Positions 17,615 to 26,073 of a DNA stretch of 64,000 nucleotides are shown piece by piece. Under the pieces are notes generated by a model. It saw only the letters and a program-made list of their open reading frames with translations. It was not told the DNA's origin and did not search any database. This DNA comes from Paenibacillus eucommiae (GTDB lineage Bacteria > Bacillota > Bacilli > Paenibacillales > NBRC-103111): positions 521,516 through 585,515 of the forward strand of contig NZ_JAGGLB010000003.1 of NCBI RefSeq assembly GCF_017874215.1. The letters run 5' to 3'. Position 1 is the stretch's first letter; each line of letters begins with the position of its first letter. Position numbers and translations under genes: made by a program.

Positions 17615-19093
17615 CTAAAATAAATATCCTGTTTGTATAAATTCATTGAATAAATTAGAGGTATAATGTAACTCTATCCTTCTGTCATTAAATGAAATTG
17701 AATACTTAACCACATAGGGGGTTTCAATGTACAACAATGTAAGTTCTAGCAGGTTTGCATCCTTCCAACAAGTATGAGTTATTAATTCCTGTTGATGAGT
17801 GGCTAAATCTTTTGTGAAGAGATCGCTTGAGTACATTAAATCATCAAAATTAAATAAATATGACTTAACTGTTTTGTCTTCGTATGTAATTTGAAACTCT
17901 AGTTTCTCATCTCTGTAGAAAAAGCCAAGCTGCGAAATGTGTTGATCATTCTCCTTCAACGAATAATGTCGGTTGTCTATGTTAAATACGGTAGCAGATA
18001 ACGTTTCGGGTTTAGTGAAGGGATAGGCAATGCTTGATAGGTGTGTGTGTAATAATTTCTGCCCCTCATCATCTTCAGCGATTTCTGTGCCAATTTGCCC
18101 AAGAAGATGCTCATAAATTAAATGCAACAGTGTCTGAAGTTGTCTCATGCTTGAGAAGTTTGATGTTGCAGCAATAACTATATTTGCTTTGGGAGCAACA
18201 AAGCATAATTGTCCATACCCGCCATTCCCCATGAAACAACCTTCACGACATAGAAAAAATTGATACCCATAGCCTTGAGCAAAATCAATCCGGTCTTCGC
18301 CTCTTCTTGTATCGCTCTGCTCTTTTGTAGCCAAATTTATATATGCCTCTGAAACAATTCTTTGTCCGTTGTACATGCCTTTGTTTAAAAGCATTTGTCC
18401 GAATTTAGCTATACCTTCCGTTGGAATACTCAGGCCCATCCCCCCAGCTGTAATACCCAATGGACAAGTTTCCCACGATGGGTTTGAAATACCCAAAGGC
18501 TCAAACAACCGGGGTGTTAAAAACTCCGTTAGATTTTGACCTGTCACTTTTTCTAGTATTGCAGCTAACATGTACGTAGAGTGTGTACTATAACGATAGT
18601 AAGTTCCTGGCTTGTGCTCTATTTCAAGAGACAAAAAAGCCTTAACCCAATCGGTTTCCTTTTCCACATAGCCATAAATATTGTCATGGTGGCCAGCATT
18701 CATAGATAAAAGATGATGTACCGTCATATAAGATAAATTCTCTGAAATATGGTCCGGCACTTTGTCTGGAAAAAATGATATAACTTTATCGCTTAAGTCT
18801 AGAAAACCTTCATCTCTAGCAATTCCTACTGCAATGGATGTAAAGCTTTTACTAAGTGAAAATAAGAGTTGAGGACTGTTTTTTCGATAAGGATTTCGAT
18901 AAAACTGGGCCGTAGCTTTACCATTTTGTAGTAAAATAAAACTATTCACTTCTAAGCTTGATCGTTCTACTTGTAATAAAAACTCAAGTATATGCCTAGA
19001 AGAAAGGCCATGCCTCTCTGAAAAGTCCTTTTGAATTTCACTGATCAAGATTTCAACCCCCATAGAAATTTCATTATTTCCATCTTCTAACAA
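17615..19093 (-). CDS. beta-lactamase-fold serine hydrolase
   Basis: A 492-residue protein of the class C beta-lactamase/penicillin-binding-like esterase family. Active-site SLSK (Ser79, Lys82) lies in FSLSKSFTSIAVG. HHLLSMNAGHHD and PGTYYRYSTHSTYMLA follow; the usual YxN reads YST, an unusual change of Asn to Thr. After about residue 340 a separate C-terminal beta-rich region begins (HYSLKENDQHISQLGFFY...), often seen in such proteins. No signal peptide is visible, so it may be cytoplasmic. The start is uncertain: TTG at 19093 or ATG at 19063, neither with a strong ribosome site. Confidence 0.82.
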   Translation of the reverse strand: MLEDGNNEISMGVEILISEIQKDFSERHGLSSRHILEFLLQVERSSLEVNSFILLQNGKATAQFYRNPYRKNSPQLLFSLSKSFTSIAVGIARDEGFLDLSDKVISFFPDKVPDHISENLSYMTVHHLLSMNAGHHDNIYGYVEKETDWVKAFLSLEIEHKPGTYYRYSTHSTYMLAAILEKVTGQNLTEFLTPRLFEPLGISNPSWETCPLGITAGGMGLSIPTEGIAKFGQMLLNKGMYNGQRIVSEAYINLATKEQSDTRRGEDRIDFAQGYGYQFFLCREGCFMGNGGYGQLCFVAPKANIVIAATSNFSSMRQLQTLLHLIYEHLLGQIGTEIAEDDEGQKLLHTHLSSIAYPFTKPETLSATVFNIDNRHYSLKENDQHISQLGFFYRDEKLEFQITYEDKTVKSYLFNFDDLMYSSDLFTKDLATHQQELITHTCWKDANLLELTLLYIETPYVVKYSISFNDRRIELHYTSNLFNEFIQTGYLF

Positions 19094-19259
19094 TCATATC
19101 GTACATACGTTTCCGTTACAATAAGTCGTTCCATTTTTCTATTGAATTGAGCAATTAGACATAAATCAATATATAATGTAAAATACCAATTATTAGTTGA
19201 GCATAGTTTATTCCTTTTGCTATTTTGATTGATCAAATTTGAAAAAAAAGGGTGGTAAC

Positions 19260-19481
19260 ATGGACTTTTCTTCAATCGTCTTATTATCGTTGATCTTACC
19301 AGTATTCGTACTAATCATTTACATTATGGCAAAAGCAATTATCAGCAATAGAATTCCTGACAGCCGTTATAATCCGTTCGATAACATTACAGGCCAGACA
19401 ACAGTGATATTCCAAGAGCAAAAAGAAGAGAAAGAAGAAGATGACGAGCAGGGTGACGATATTAATAAAAATGAAAAGTAA
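19260..19481 (+). CDS. small membrane protein, DUF3951-like
   Basis: A 73-residue protein with one membrane helix (SIVLLSLILPVFVLIIYIMAKAII), then RYNPFDNITGQTTVIFQEQKEE and a very acidic tail. The NPFD-ITGQ-FxE motif matches DUF3951, a small conserved Bacillales family of unknown role. The ATG at 19260 follows AGGGTGG; the frame stays open seven codons further upstream without a site. Confidence 0.65.
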   Translation: MDFSSIVLLSLILPVFVLIIYIMAKAIISNRIPDSRYNPFDNITGQTTVIFQEQKEEKEEDDEQGDDINKNEK

Positions 19482-19521
19482 TCCTAGCCCCCCATCGAAT
19501 CAACAATAATGGAATTAAAAA

Positions 19522-19545
19522 AAACCGAGCACAAACACCCGGTTT
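19522..19545. terminator. weak bidirectional hairpin
   Basis: AAACCG / CGGTTT with a 12-base loop, flanked by A- and T-rich sequence, between the convergent DUF3951-like and COG0523 genes. Confidence 0.35.
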
Positions 19546-19595
19546 AAAAGAAACTTTTGCAGTTATAGTTGTCTCATCATCTACACTTCCATCCG

Positions 19596-20672
19596 TCAGT
19601 CCCCTTGCATGTTCCATACAGCAGCAACAATTTCTTCTTTCGAAAAGTTCTCCCCTATAAACACCGCAACACTAGGCACATCGGCTTTAGGTCTGATTTT
19701 TAAAATCTCCAGCTCGCGGTATGCGAATTGGAATAAATAAGGCTGCTCGTCGTCGGTGAAGCGTAACAACCCTTTAGCCCGGTACACCTCGCGAGGAAGC
19801 TTACTAATCAGGAGCTCGAATCGGTCTCTATCTATAGGCTTTTCAAAATAATGCGTATATACCATAACATGCTCATGAGAATGGTGATGCGCGGCAGAAA
19901 CACATGCATGGTCTGTTGTATGTTCGCCTACAGGGTGTGCGTGTGTATTTCCTTGTTGTCCTTCATCTTCAGGGTGCTCAAGGTCAGCATGTTGATCATG
20001 GTCAGCATGGTCACAAGCACCGGACTCATGGCTCCCTTCGCTCATGTAATGCTCATCCCTTTGTGCGTGTTTCTCATCAAGAAAGTCTATACTTCCTTGA
20101 CAATGAACCGTCGCCCGAATAGGAGCGAAGGCATTCCACCCGCGTATTTTCTGCTGAAGCTCGAGTAACTCATGAGCAGAAACCTTATCTGCTTTATTTA
20201 GAACTAACCAACCAGCACAGCGAATCTGCTCTTCCATCAAGCGGTAAGTCCGTCCCTTATTATTAAGACTGAGCTCTAATAAATGAGGCGCATCAATTAC
20301 CGTCACGATAAATTTCAGCTCCACTTTTTTGAGAAGCGAGGCCTCTGTTATGCTATGAATGATCTCCATAGGATTGGCAATCCCCGTTGCTTCTATCAAA
20401 ATAATATCAGGCTCGTAATTTTCCATAAGCTCATAAATGGTCATGCTCAAATCGCCGCTAATCGTACAGCAAATACACCCACTCAGCATTTCTGCCATGG
20501 GAACGTTCGCATCCAGCATTTGGCCATCTATATTAATATCCCCAATCTCATTCATAAGAATGGCCGGCTTCTTACCCGACTCTTGCAGAGCATCGAGAAC
20601 CTGGTTCAAGAGCGTGGTCTTCCCGCTCCCCAAAAATCCTGAAAAAAGGTAAATCGGAATAGGCTTATTCAT
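19596..20672 (-). CDS. COG0523 GTPase with histidine-rich loop
   Basis: A 358-residue G3E GTPase: P-loop GFLGSGKTT (Lys18), SGCICC (Cys66, Cys68, Cys69), NKAD, and a C-terminal CobW domain. Between them, at about residues 195-265, is a metal-binding insert rich in His and Asp (for example CDHADHDQHADLEH and AAHHHSHEH). Such inserts point to nickel, cobalt or zinc delivery or storage. The start is the ATG at 20672, seven bases after AGGAGG. Transcribed away from a NicO-type permease that also has a histidine-rich loop; the two start about 110 bases apart, so they probably serve one metal. Confidence 0.9.
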   Translation of the reverse strand: MNKPIPIYLFSGFLGSGKTTLLNQVLDALQESGKKPAILMNEIGDINIDGQMLDANVPMAEMLSGCICCTISGDLSMTIYELMENYEPDIILIEATGIANPMEIIHSITEASLLKKVELKFIVTVIDAPHLLELSLNNKGRTYRLMEEQIRCAGWLVLNKADKVSAHELLELQQKIRGWNAFAPIRATVHCQGSIDFLDEKHAQRDEHYMSEGSHESGACDHADHDQHADLEHPEDEGQQGNTHAHPVGEHTTDHACVSAAHHHSHEHVMVYTHYFEKPIDRDRFELLISKLPREVYRAKGLLRFTDDEQPYLFQFAYRELEILKIRPKADVPSVAVFIGENFSKEEIVAAVWNMQGD

Positions 20673-20783
20673 CGGTACGCCTCCTGTGATTTTATTTAGC
20701 AAGTTAGCAGCTATACCCGCATAGAGTAAGAGGAGTCAGGTTGTCTACTTTTGAGGGACTGCTCCCTCTAGGAGGATGTTCAT

Positions 20784-21557
20784 ATGGAACTGGTTTACAC
20801 AATTCCCGCAGCAATAGGGTTAGGTGCGCTTCACGCGTTGGAGCCGGGACACGGTAAAGGAGTCATTTCAGCTTATCTCATTGCGATCCGCGGGAAGATC
20901 AAGGATGCCATGTTCATTGGCATTATTTCAGCAATCACGCATACGATTTCCATTGTAATTTTGTCATTGGCCGCCTCGGCTATGATTCAATGGCTGGCTC
21001 CTGATCAGTTAATTCATTGGATCGAATTAATTGCTGGTATTCTAATCACATTAATTGGGGCAAAAATTCTGTATGGTCATTATTACCCGCGTATCCTCTC
21101 GCTAGGCTCCTTGGCATATCTACAAAAAGACCGGCTCTCGGAGCAATGTGACCACCACCACCATCATCATAATCATGAAAATCAGAAGCACCATAAGCAT
21201 GATCATCAAAGTCATCATAGTCACCATCAGCATGCCGATGAAGCACCAACATCCATACTTAGGCTAATCGTCGTGGGGTTCTTCACTGGGATCATTCCAT
21301 GCCCAAGTGCTGTGGCCATTTTTTTGGCAGCGATCGCCGCAGGTCAAATCCCGCTCGGAATCGGTCTGGTTAGCGCATTTTCCTTAGGGAGTGCTATTAC
21401 GATGTGTGCTGTCGGAATCCTTGTTGTTCGAATCGGACGTACAATTAAAAATAGGGGCAGCCTGACTTTTGCCCGTTCTCTGAATATGGTTTCGTCGCTT
21501 ATCATTATTGGTATAGGCCTGCTCGTAACTATTAATGCCGTAGGTCAATTTGCTTAA
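20784..21557 (+). CDS. NicO/RcnA-type nickel-cobalt transporter
   Basis: A 257-residue membrane protein of the NicO family. The metal motif LGALHALEPGHGKG lies in the first helix, followed by FIGIISAITHTISIV, then a cytoplasmic loop packed with His (about 115-155), and GFFTGIIPCPSAVAIFLAAI with the conserved IPCPSA. The RcnA branch exports nickel and cobalt; related members import them, so direction is not certain. Divergent from a histidine-rich COG0523 GTPase. No metal-sensing regulator gene is nearby. Confidence 0.87.
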   Translation: MELVYTIPAAIGLGALHALEPGHGKGVISAYLIAIRGKIKDAMFIGIISAITHTISIVILSLAASAMIQWLAPDQLIHWIELIAGILITLIGAKILYGHYYPRILSLGSLAYLQKDRLSEQCDHHHHHHNHENQKHHKHDHQSHHSHHQHADEAPTSILRLIVVGFFTGIIPCPSAVAIFLAAIAAGQIPLGIGLVSAFSLGSAITMCAVGILVVRIGRTIKNRGSLTFARSLNMVSSLIIIGIGLLVTINAVGQFA

Positions 21558-21595
21558 TTAAATAAGTATAAAATTCAACATGGCATCAATTATAT

Positions 21596-21610
21596 TAGTA
21601 ATATTTACTA
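21596..21610. promoter_or_regulatory. orphan GTAATATTTAC palindrome
   Basis: TAGTAA-tat-TTACTA contains the same 11-mer core (GTAATATTTAC) as the two sites before the zinc COG0523 gene. Here it sits after the NicO gene, between convergent genes, with no start codon to control. Confidence 0.35.
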
Positions 21611-21663
21611 CTTATCAATCATAACTCTTTTTCTTTTCCACTGTCAACGGCATACGAAAAGAA

Positions 21664-21703
21664 AAATGCAAGGCAGGAACATATACTGTTCCTCCTTGCA
21701 TTT
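21664..21703. terminator. terminator hairpin between nicO-like gene and ppaC
   Basis: Strong stem AAATGCAAGG-AGGAACA / TGTTCCT-CTTGCATTT. A second inverted repeat, TTTTTCTTTTC / GAAAAGAAAAA (21628-21638 and 21656-21666), overlaps its left side. Confidence 0.75.
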
Positions 21704-21753
21704 CCTGGGTTTGACGCTATGATAGCAGCTCAGCGCAACAGCACTTGCGTCTC

Positions 21754-21832
21754 TGCTTGTAGCTCTGATTGCAGTTGCTGCTTGTGTCTCTGCTTGCAGC
21801 TTTGCTTGCGGCTTGCTTGTAGCTCTGATTGC
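21754..21832. repeat. 19-bp direct repeat in a degenerate CTGCTTG tract
   Basis: TGCTTGTAGCTCTGATTGC occurs at 21754-21772 and again at 21814-21832, inside a stretch of repeated GCTTG(T/C) words just after the ppaC stop codon. It looks like slippage or local duplication. No coding function is seen. Confidence 0.8.
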
Positions 21833-21836
21833 TGCC

Positions 21837-22772
21837 CTACAGCTTGTTAAAAATATCAGTCAAGACAGGCACAATTTGTGACTTCCGCGAAACAACGCCT
21901 TTCAGAACAGCTTTGTTATCAATCAAATTAACGTTGTAGGCTTGTTCCACAGCTTGTGTTGAACGGCCCAGCGCTAAAGCAACCGAATCATTGTTTAGAA
22001 TATCGGTCACTACGAAAACAAATAGATCCAGTCCCTTCTCCGAAATAATGGCGGAAAGGGCTTCTTCCAGCTCAGCTTGCCGGGCAAGCACATCATTCGT
22101 ATCCACAGCATTCACTTGCGCGATTTCCACTTTGTAGCTGCCCATTTGGAACTCTTTGGCATCCAGGGAAATCAGCTGGCTGATCGTTTTGTCGCTTAGA
22201 TCAGCACCTGCTTTAAGCATATCCAACCCGTAGGTCTCGATGTTAACTCCGGCTATTTCCGCTAATTCATGAGCTGCCGCTACATCTTCCTCCGTGCAAG
22301 TTGGTGATTTCAAAAGCAATGTATCTGAAACGATCGCTGATAGCATAAGTCCAGCTGCCTCTTTACGGATAGCAATTCCTTTTTCTTTGTACAATTTATT
22401 TAGAATAGTTGCCGTGCACCCTACAGGTTCAGCACGATAGTACAACGGATTGCTAGTTTCAAAGTTGGCGATACGGTGATGATCAATCACTTCAAGAACT
22501 CGAACCTGATCAATATCCGCCACGCTCTGCTGACGCTCGTTGTGATCTACCAGAATAACGTTACTAACTTCGTTAGCTACAGTTTCTACCAAGCGTGGTT
22601 CTTTTACTTGGAAATAGTCAAGCACAAATTGTGTTTCCCCACTGATGCTTCCAAGACGAACAGGCTCAACGTTAGCACCCAACGCTGTTTTTAATTCAGC
22701 ATAAGCAATTGCCGAGCAAATCGTGTCTGTGTCTGGATTTTTGTGGCCAAAAATAAGTGTTTTCTCCATCAT
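21837..22772 (-). CDS. ppaC: manganese-dependent inorganic pyrophosphatase
   Basis: A 311-residue family II (DHH) pyrophosphatase, the usual Bacillus form and length. It splits pyrophosphate to phosphate using Mn2+. Metal ligands lie in [10 protein letters not shown] (His9, Asp13, Asp15), ILVDHNE and VIDHHR. The DHHA2-type C-terminus contains the substrate-binding ALGRSTQ and [15 protein letters not shown] lies before two successive ATG codons; the second (22769) has the better spacing. Single gene. Confidence 0.96.
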   Translation of the reverse strand: MMEKTLIFGHKNPDTDTICSAIAYAELKTALGANVEPVRLGSISGETQFVLDYFQVKEPRLVETVANEVSNVILVDHNERQQSVADIDQVRVLEVIDHHRIANFETSNPLYYRAEPVGCTATILNKLYKEKGIAIRKEAAGLMLSAIVSDTLLLKSPTCTEEDVAAAHELAEIAGVNIETYGLDMLKAGADLSDKTISQLISLDAKEFQMGSYKVEIAQVNAVDTNDVLARQAELEEALSAIISEKGLDLFVFVVTDILNNDSVALALGRSTQAVEQAYNVNLIDNKAVLKGVVSRKSQIVPVLTDIFNKL

Positions 22773-22895
22773 CTTACTCCTTATTCATTTTTCTTGGGTG
22801 AGATCAATATCTCATAGAATAATTTCCCTTACTAGATTATACATTTAAACTCTTATTAATCCAATTCATTTACAGAGATTTTTTTTACAATGGGC

Positions 22896-24206
22896 TTAAT
22901 CCTCTTTTTCCAAAGACAAGGGGTCGCTCTGTTTGATAATTTCGATCTTGCGGATCCGATTATCATCTCTTTCACGCACTATAAAAATCAATGAATCGTA
23001 ATGCCATTCCAAATCCTTTTCCAGCTCAGGCTGCTGGCTGTAGAGCCATCCCCCGATCGAGTCGACCTTGTCGTTCTCCAGCTCAATTCCAAGTGCATTA
23101 TTAATATCATCAATCGAAGCTACACCATTCACCAGAAATCGATTTTGGTCGAGTGCTTCAATTTCCTTTTTCTCATCCTGGTCAAACTCATCACGAATTT
23201 CTCCGACGATCTCCTCAATAATATCTTCAATCGTAATAAGACCGGACGTTCCGCCATATTCATCCAAAAGCAGTGCGATATGAACGCGTTCCAGCTGCAT
23301 TCTTTTGAGTAGGACATTGACAGGCATCACTTCAGGCACAGTCATTACAGGCTGCAGCAGTGATTTAAAGTTGAAATTTGGATTATTGTCATAACTTAGA
23401 AATATTTGTTTCGTATTTACTATTCCGATAATGTGATCTTTGCTCTCAAGCGCAACTGGAAATCGGGTATATTGTTCTTTTTTTATTATCGCCATATTCT
23501 CTTCAAGCGTATTGTTGGCATACAGACAGATCATATCCGTACGCGGCACCATGATCTCACGGGCAAGCAGCTCATCGAAAGCAAATATCCGGTTCACATA
23601 GCCGTATTCCGTCTTGTTGATTTTACCGCTCTGATAGCTCTCTGATAAAATAATGCGAATTTCTTCTTCCGAATGGGCCTCTTCATGTTCCCCTGCCGAT
23701 TTGATGCCAAAAACTCTGACCAGCTTGTTAGCCGAGCCATTGAGCAACCAGATGAACGGATACATGACTTTATAAAAAACAATAATAAGTGGAGCGGTAA
23801 GTATAGAGATTTGTTCAGCTTTCTGAATCGCTAATGTTTTTGGAGCAAGCTCACCTAATACGACATGCAGGTAAGTAATGGAAACGAAAGCAATAATAAA
23901 GGAAAGAATGGAGACTACACTTTCACCCAAAGCCATTTTCTCAAACAAAGGATGTAGAATCGCTTCAACCGTCGGTTCACCCAACCAACCAAGTCCGAGG
24001 GCCGTAATCGTAATACCGAGCTGGCAGGCTGACAGATATCCGTCAAGATTCGATGTTACTTTCTGAACAGCAATTGAATTTTTTGCTTTCTCCACTACCA
24101 TCTGATCCACTCGGCTCGGACGAATCCGAATAATTGCGAATTCCGTTGCTACAAAAAAAGCGGTAAGTAAAATAAGTAATGCCACCAAAAACAAATTGAG
24201 AACCAT
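22896..24206 (-). CDS. CNNM/TlyC-CorC type membrane protein with CBS domains
   Basis: A 436-residue protein with an N-terminal DUF21/CNNM transmembrane domain (about residues 1-190, three to four helices), a CBS pair (MVPRTDMICLYANNTLEE and VMTVPEVMPVNVLLKRM...LDEYGGTSGLITIEDIIEEIVGEI) and a C-terminal CorC_HlyC domain (VDSIGGWLYSQQ). Family members take part in magnesium or cobalt efflux and resistance; the old name is hemolysin C-like. Divergent from the DUF1836 gene. Its promoter and that gene's carry the same palindromic operator, so the two are probably co-regulated. Confidence 0.9.
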   Translation of the reverse strand: MVLNLFLVALLILLTAFFVATEFAIIRIRPSRVDQMVVEKAKNSIAVQKVTSNLDGYLSACQLGITITALGLGWLGEPTVEAILHPLFEKMALGESVVSILSFIIAFVSITYLHVVLGELAPKTLAIQKAEQISILTAPLIIVFYKVMYPFIWLLNGSANKLVRVFGIKSAGEHEEAHSEEEIRIILSESYQSGKINKTEYGYVNRIFAFDELLAREIMVPRTDMICLYANNTLEENMAIIKKEQYTRFPVALESKDHIIGIVNTKQIFLSYDNNPNFNFKSLLQPVMTVPEVMPVNVLLKRMQLERVHIALLLDEYGGTSGLITIEDIIEEIVGEIRDEFDQDEKKEIEALDQNRFLVNGVASIDDINNALGIELENDKVDSIGGWLYSQQPELEKDLEWHYDSLIFIVRERDDNRIRKIEIIKQSDPLSLEKED

Positions 24207-24264
24207 GTGTACCTTCCTTTTTCTTCATTTTTAAACCTAATTTTTCTGAACTGTTCCAATAAAT

Positions 24265-24308
24265 AGTTCATATGAACTTATTGTATCTTGGATTAGAGAA
24301 ACACTCAA
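24265..24308 (-). promoter_or_regulatory. promoter and operator of the TlyC-like gene
   Basis: Minus strand: TTGAGT (24308-24303), 17 bases, TACAAT (24285-24280), then one base and the perfect 14-bp palindrome AGTTCATATGAACT (24278-24265). The palindrome covers the expected transcription start, as for a repressor site. The same layout is found on the divergent DUF1836 promoter. Confidence 0.75.
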
Positions 24309-24395
24309 TGTTCCAATTTGGCTATATTCGCTTGTATTGGCCTATATTTTCTTGCACTAATAACATAACCGCATGTTCTTTTTATTATTTGGGCT

Positions 24396-24440
24396 TTGAC
24401 ATGAGCGCAGGGCCGTTTTATCATAAGTTCATAAGAACTT
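24396..24440 (+). promoter_or_regulatory. promoter and operator of the DUF1836 gene
   Basis: TTGACA (24396-24401), 17 bases, TATCAT (24419-24424), immediately followed by AAGTTC-ATAA-GAACTT (24425-24440). The operator lies in the same position relative to the -10 as the one on the TlyC-like promoter. Confidence 0.78.
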
Positions 24441-24462
24441 TTTTCTGAAACGAGGATTTAAC

Positions 24463-25215
24463 ATGGAAACTTTAATGTTCACACGGAAAGACATGGCTAA
24501 TCTGCTGCTTTCCCTCTACGGAACATCTGCTAAGCCTCCTTTGCACATTATTCAAGAAATATGGAGAACCAGACATTTGCGGGAGATGGAACAAGGCAAA
24601 TCCATGTCAGCATTTATTTCGATGAATCTTTCGACCGTTTTTGAACGGATTATTAAATCTGATGTCAATGCTGCATTTTCCATTCACGATATTGTGTCCC
24701 TTGGGTCTCAGATCGAATACACCCACTTTTCCGTGACATCAGTGCAGAATTGGGTCAAGCGTGATTTCAAGGATTTCATAGGTCTAGCCAAGGAAGGCAA
24801 AAAATACTCACTGCAGCAGGTTGCCTTATTTTTTATCATTGAAGACCTGCGCTCCACTCTTGACTATGAGTCGATCCGAAAATTGTTTGAAATTGTGTTT
24901 GGCGGGAATGGATTGAACCGGAAAGCGATGATTGAGCCTTTGGAATTTTACGCAGCCTATGCCGATTTGTTCGAGGATTTGGATGATAGATACAAAAATT
25001 TATTTATCGAACGCGGAGATACGATTAATAAATGGGATCATTTGATTAATGAGGTATCCAAAGAATATGTAGCCTCCAAGGACGAACTGTCAGTAGATCA
25101 AAAAGCGGCACTGCAAAATGCAATTCACATATCGATGATTTCGGTCCATACTTCCAGCTTTCATTCCTTAGCTAGACGTTATGTGAATGGCATGGTATTT
25201 CTGCGCAATATATAA
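24463..25215 (+). CDS. DUF1836 family protein, probable transcriptional regulator
   Basis: A 250-residue protein matching DUF1836: FSVTSVQNWVKRDFKDFIG...GKKYSLQQVALFFIIEDLRSTLDYESIRKLFEIVFG. The central region looks like a MerR-like helix-turn-helix (residues about 85-130), where VQNWVKRD would be the recognition helix region. The C-terminal half is helical. Members are widespread in Firmicutes but have no established role. Two related palindromes on its own and the adjacent divergent promoter suggest it represses both. Followed by a strong terminator. Confidence 0.75.
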   Translation: METLMFTRKDMANLLLSLYGTSAKPPLHIIQEIWRTRHLREMEQGKSMSAFISMNLSTVFERIIKSDVNAAFSIHDIVSLGSQIEYTHFSVTSVQNWVKRDFKDFIGLAKEGKKYSLQQVALFFIIEDLRSTLDYESIRKLFEIVFGGNGLNRKAMIEPLEFYAAYADLFEDLDDRYKNLFIERGDTINKWDHLINEVSKEYVASKDELSVDQKAALQNAIHISMISVHTSSFHSLARRYVNGMVFLRNI

Positions 25216-25227
25216 AAAAAAGCAAAG

Positions 25228-25259
25228 AAGCGATAAGTCAGCATAGTTCCTTATCGCTT
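25228..25259 (+). terminator. terminator of the DUF1836 gene
   Basis: Stem AAGCGATAAG / CTTATCGCTT, then a run of six T, 12 bases after the stop. Confidence 0.85.
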
Positions 25260-25282
25260 TTTTGCCATGATCAAGAAAGGGT

Positions 25283-25606
25283 CTAAATAAAAAAGAAGGG
25301 AACGAGGAACAACAGCGCAATAGAAGCCCAGGTCAGTGCCAGCGCTGGATTTCCAAAACCAAAGCCGAAGGGTCCAAAAGCAGAGGTTTTTCCTTTTTCC
25401 TGCATTTGCTCCAACTGCTTCTTGGCTTTTTGCGGTTTAGTCGACAAAATATTCGCTCCACTGCAGCACCCATTAAATTCTAAGCCAGCTTCTGTCACAC
25501 CTGTTAATGTGCCATAAACGTGCCTGCCGTCATTTAGTACACAACAAACCTCGCGGCCAATATGGGGAAGGCATGACTCTCTACAAATCGGAGTAATGAG
25601 CTGCAT
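25283..25606 (-). CDS. hypothetical small protein with cysteines and C-terminal membrane segment
   Basis: A 107-residue protein. The N-terminal half (LITPICRESCLPHIGREVCCVLNDGRHVYGTLTGVTEAGLEF) resembles a small Sm-like or SH3-like strand pattern with six cysteines overall. A glycine/phenylalanine-rich stretch (FGPFGFGFGNP) and one hydrophobic helix (ALALTWASIALLFLVPFFFI) follow. Cys-rich plus GF-rich composition is common among spore-coat-associated proteins of Bacillales, but this is only a resemblance. Single gene with a ribosome site on the minus strand. Confidence 0.6.
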   Translation of the reverse strand: MQLITPICRESCLPHIGREVCCVLNDGRHVYGTLTGVTEAGLEFNGCCSGANILSTKPQKAKKQLEQMQEKGKTSAFGPFGFGFGNPALALTWASIALLFLVPFFFI

Positions 25607-25774
25607 AAATGCTTCCTCCTTTCAATTATTCCCCATATTGTATTCTTATAGGTTAATTTCTGTAATAGACAACGGTCTACATCCACAAGAATAACCTCTT
25701 ACATCCGCGGAAAGTTGCCAAGACCTTTGATGTTTGATATGCTTATAGAACGACTAAAGTCGTACAACACAAAA

Positions 25775-25797
25775 AACCTCTTTTCTTAGAAGAGGTT
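25775..25797 (-). terminator. minus-strand terminator left of the DUF1540 gene
   Basis: Stem AACCTCTT / AAGAGGTT. On the minus strand it is followed by TTTTTTGTG. No annotated minus-strand gene ends here. It would end a transcript started from the Fur-box promoter at 26.1 kb. On the plus strand it lies in the leader of the DUF1540 gene. Confidence 0.6.
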
Positions 25798-25876
25798 CCT
25801 TATTGCTATTACAAGCACCACCTTGTAAAGCAACTACAGCTTGTGTTGCAACCCCATTTGAATGGAGGTGACAAAT

Positions 25877-26029
25877 ATGGCTAAAGACGTATTGTGCGAA
25901 GTTAATTCCTGCCGCTACTGGGCTAATGAAAACAAATGCAGCGCAAGTTCCATCTACATTATTAATCACAGTAATAAAGAGGCTCACAAATCCGCTGAAA
26001 CGGATTGCAAAACTTTTGAAGTGAAGTAA
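25877..26029 (+). CDS. DUF1540 protein
   Basis: A 50-residue protein with the DUF1540 pattern: four cysteines (C7, C12, C21, C44) in VLCEVNSCRYWANENKC...ETDCKTFEV. The four-cysteine arrangement suggests a small zinc- or iron-binding knuckle. Family members are abundant in spore formers; the role is not established. GGAGG lies about seven bases before the ATG. A hairpin with T-rich tail follows directly. A promoter with a perfect Fur box points into this gene from the opposite strand. Confidence 0.85.
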   Translation: MAKDVLCEVNSCRYWANENKCSASSIYIINHSNKEAHKSAETDCKTFEVK

Positions 26030-26042
26030 GAACTACGATTGG

Positions 26043-26061
26043 AGGAACCCCCAAGGTTCCT
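26043..26061 (+). terminator. hairpin after the DUF1540 gene
   Basis: Stem AGGAACC / GGTTCCT followed by TCTTTCTTC, 13 bases after the stop codon. Confidence 0.55.
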
Positions 26062-26073
26062 TCTTTCTTCTGT

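Noticed and set aside
22896..24206. Hemolysin function for the TlyC-like protein
   Set aside because: The name is historical. The CNNM-CBS-CorC layout points to divalent cation handling, not haemolysis.
25754..25987. 77-residue minus-strand frame overlapping DUF1540
   Set aside because: No ribosome site, and the opposite frame is a clear DUF1540 protein. The overlap is better explained by the antisense promoter than by a protein.
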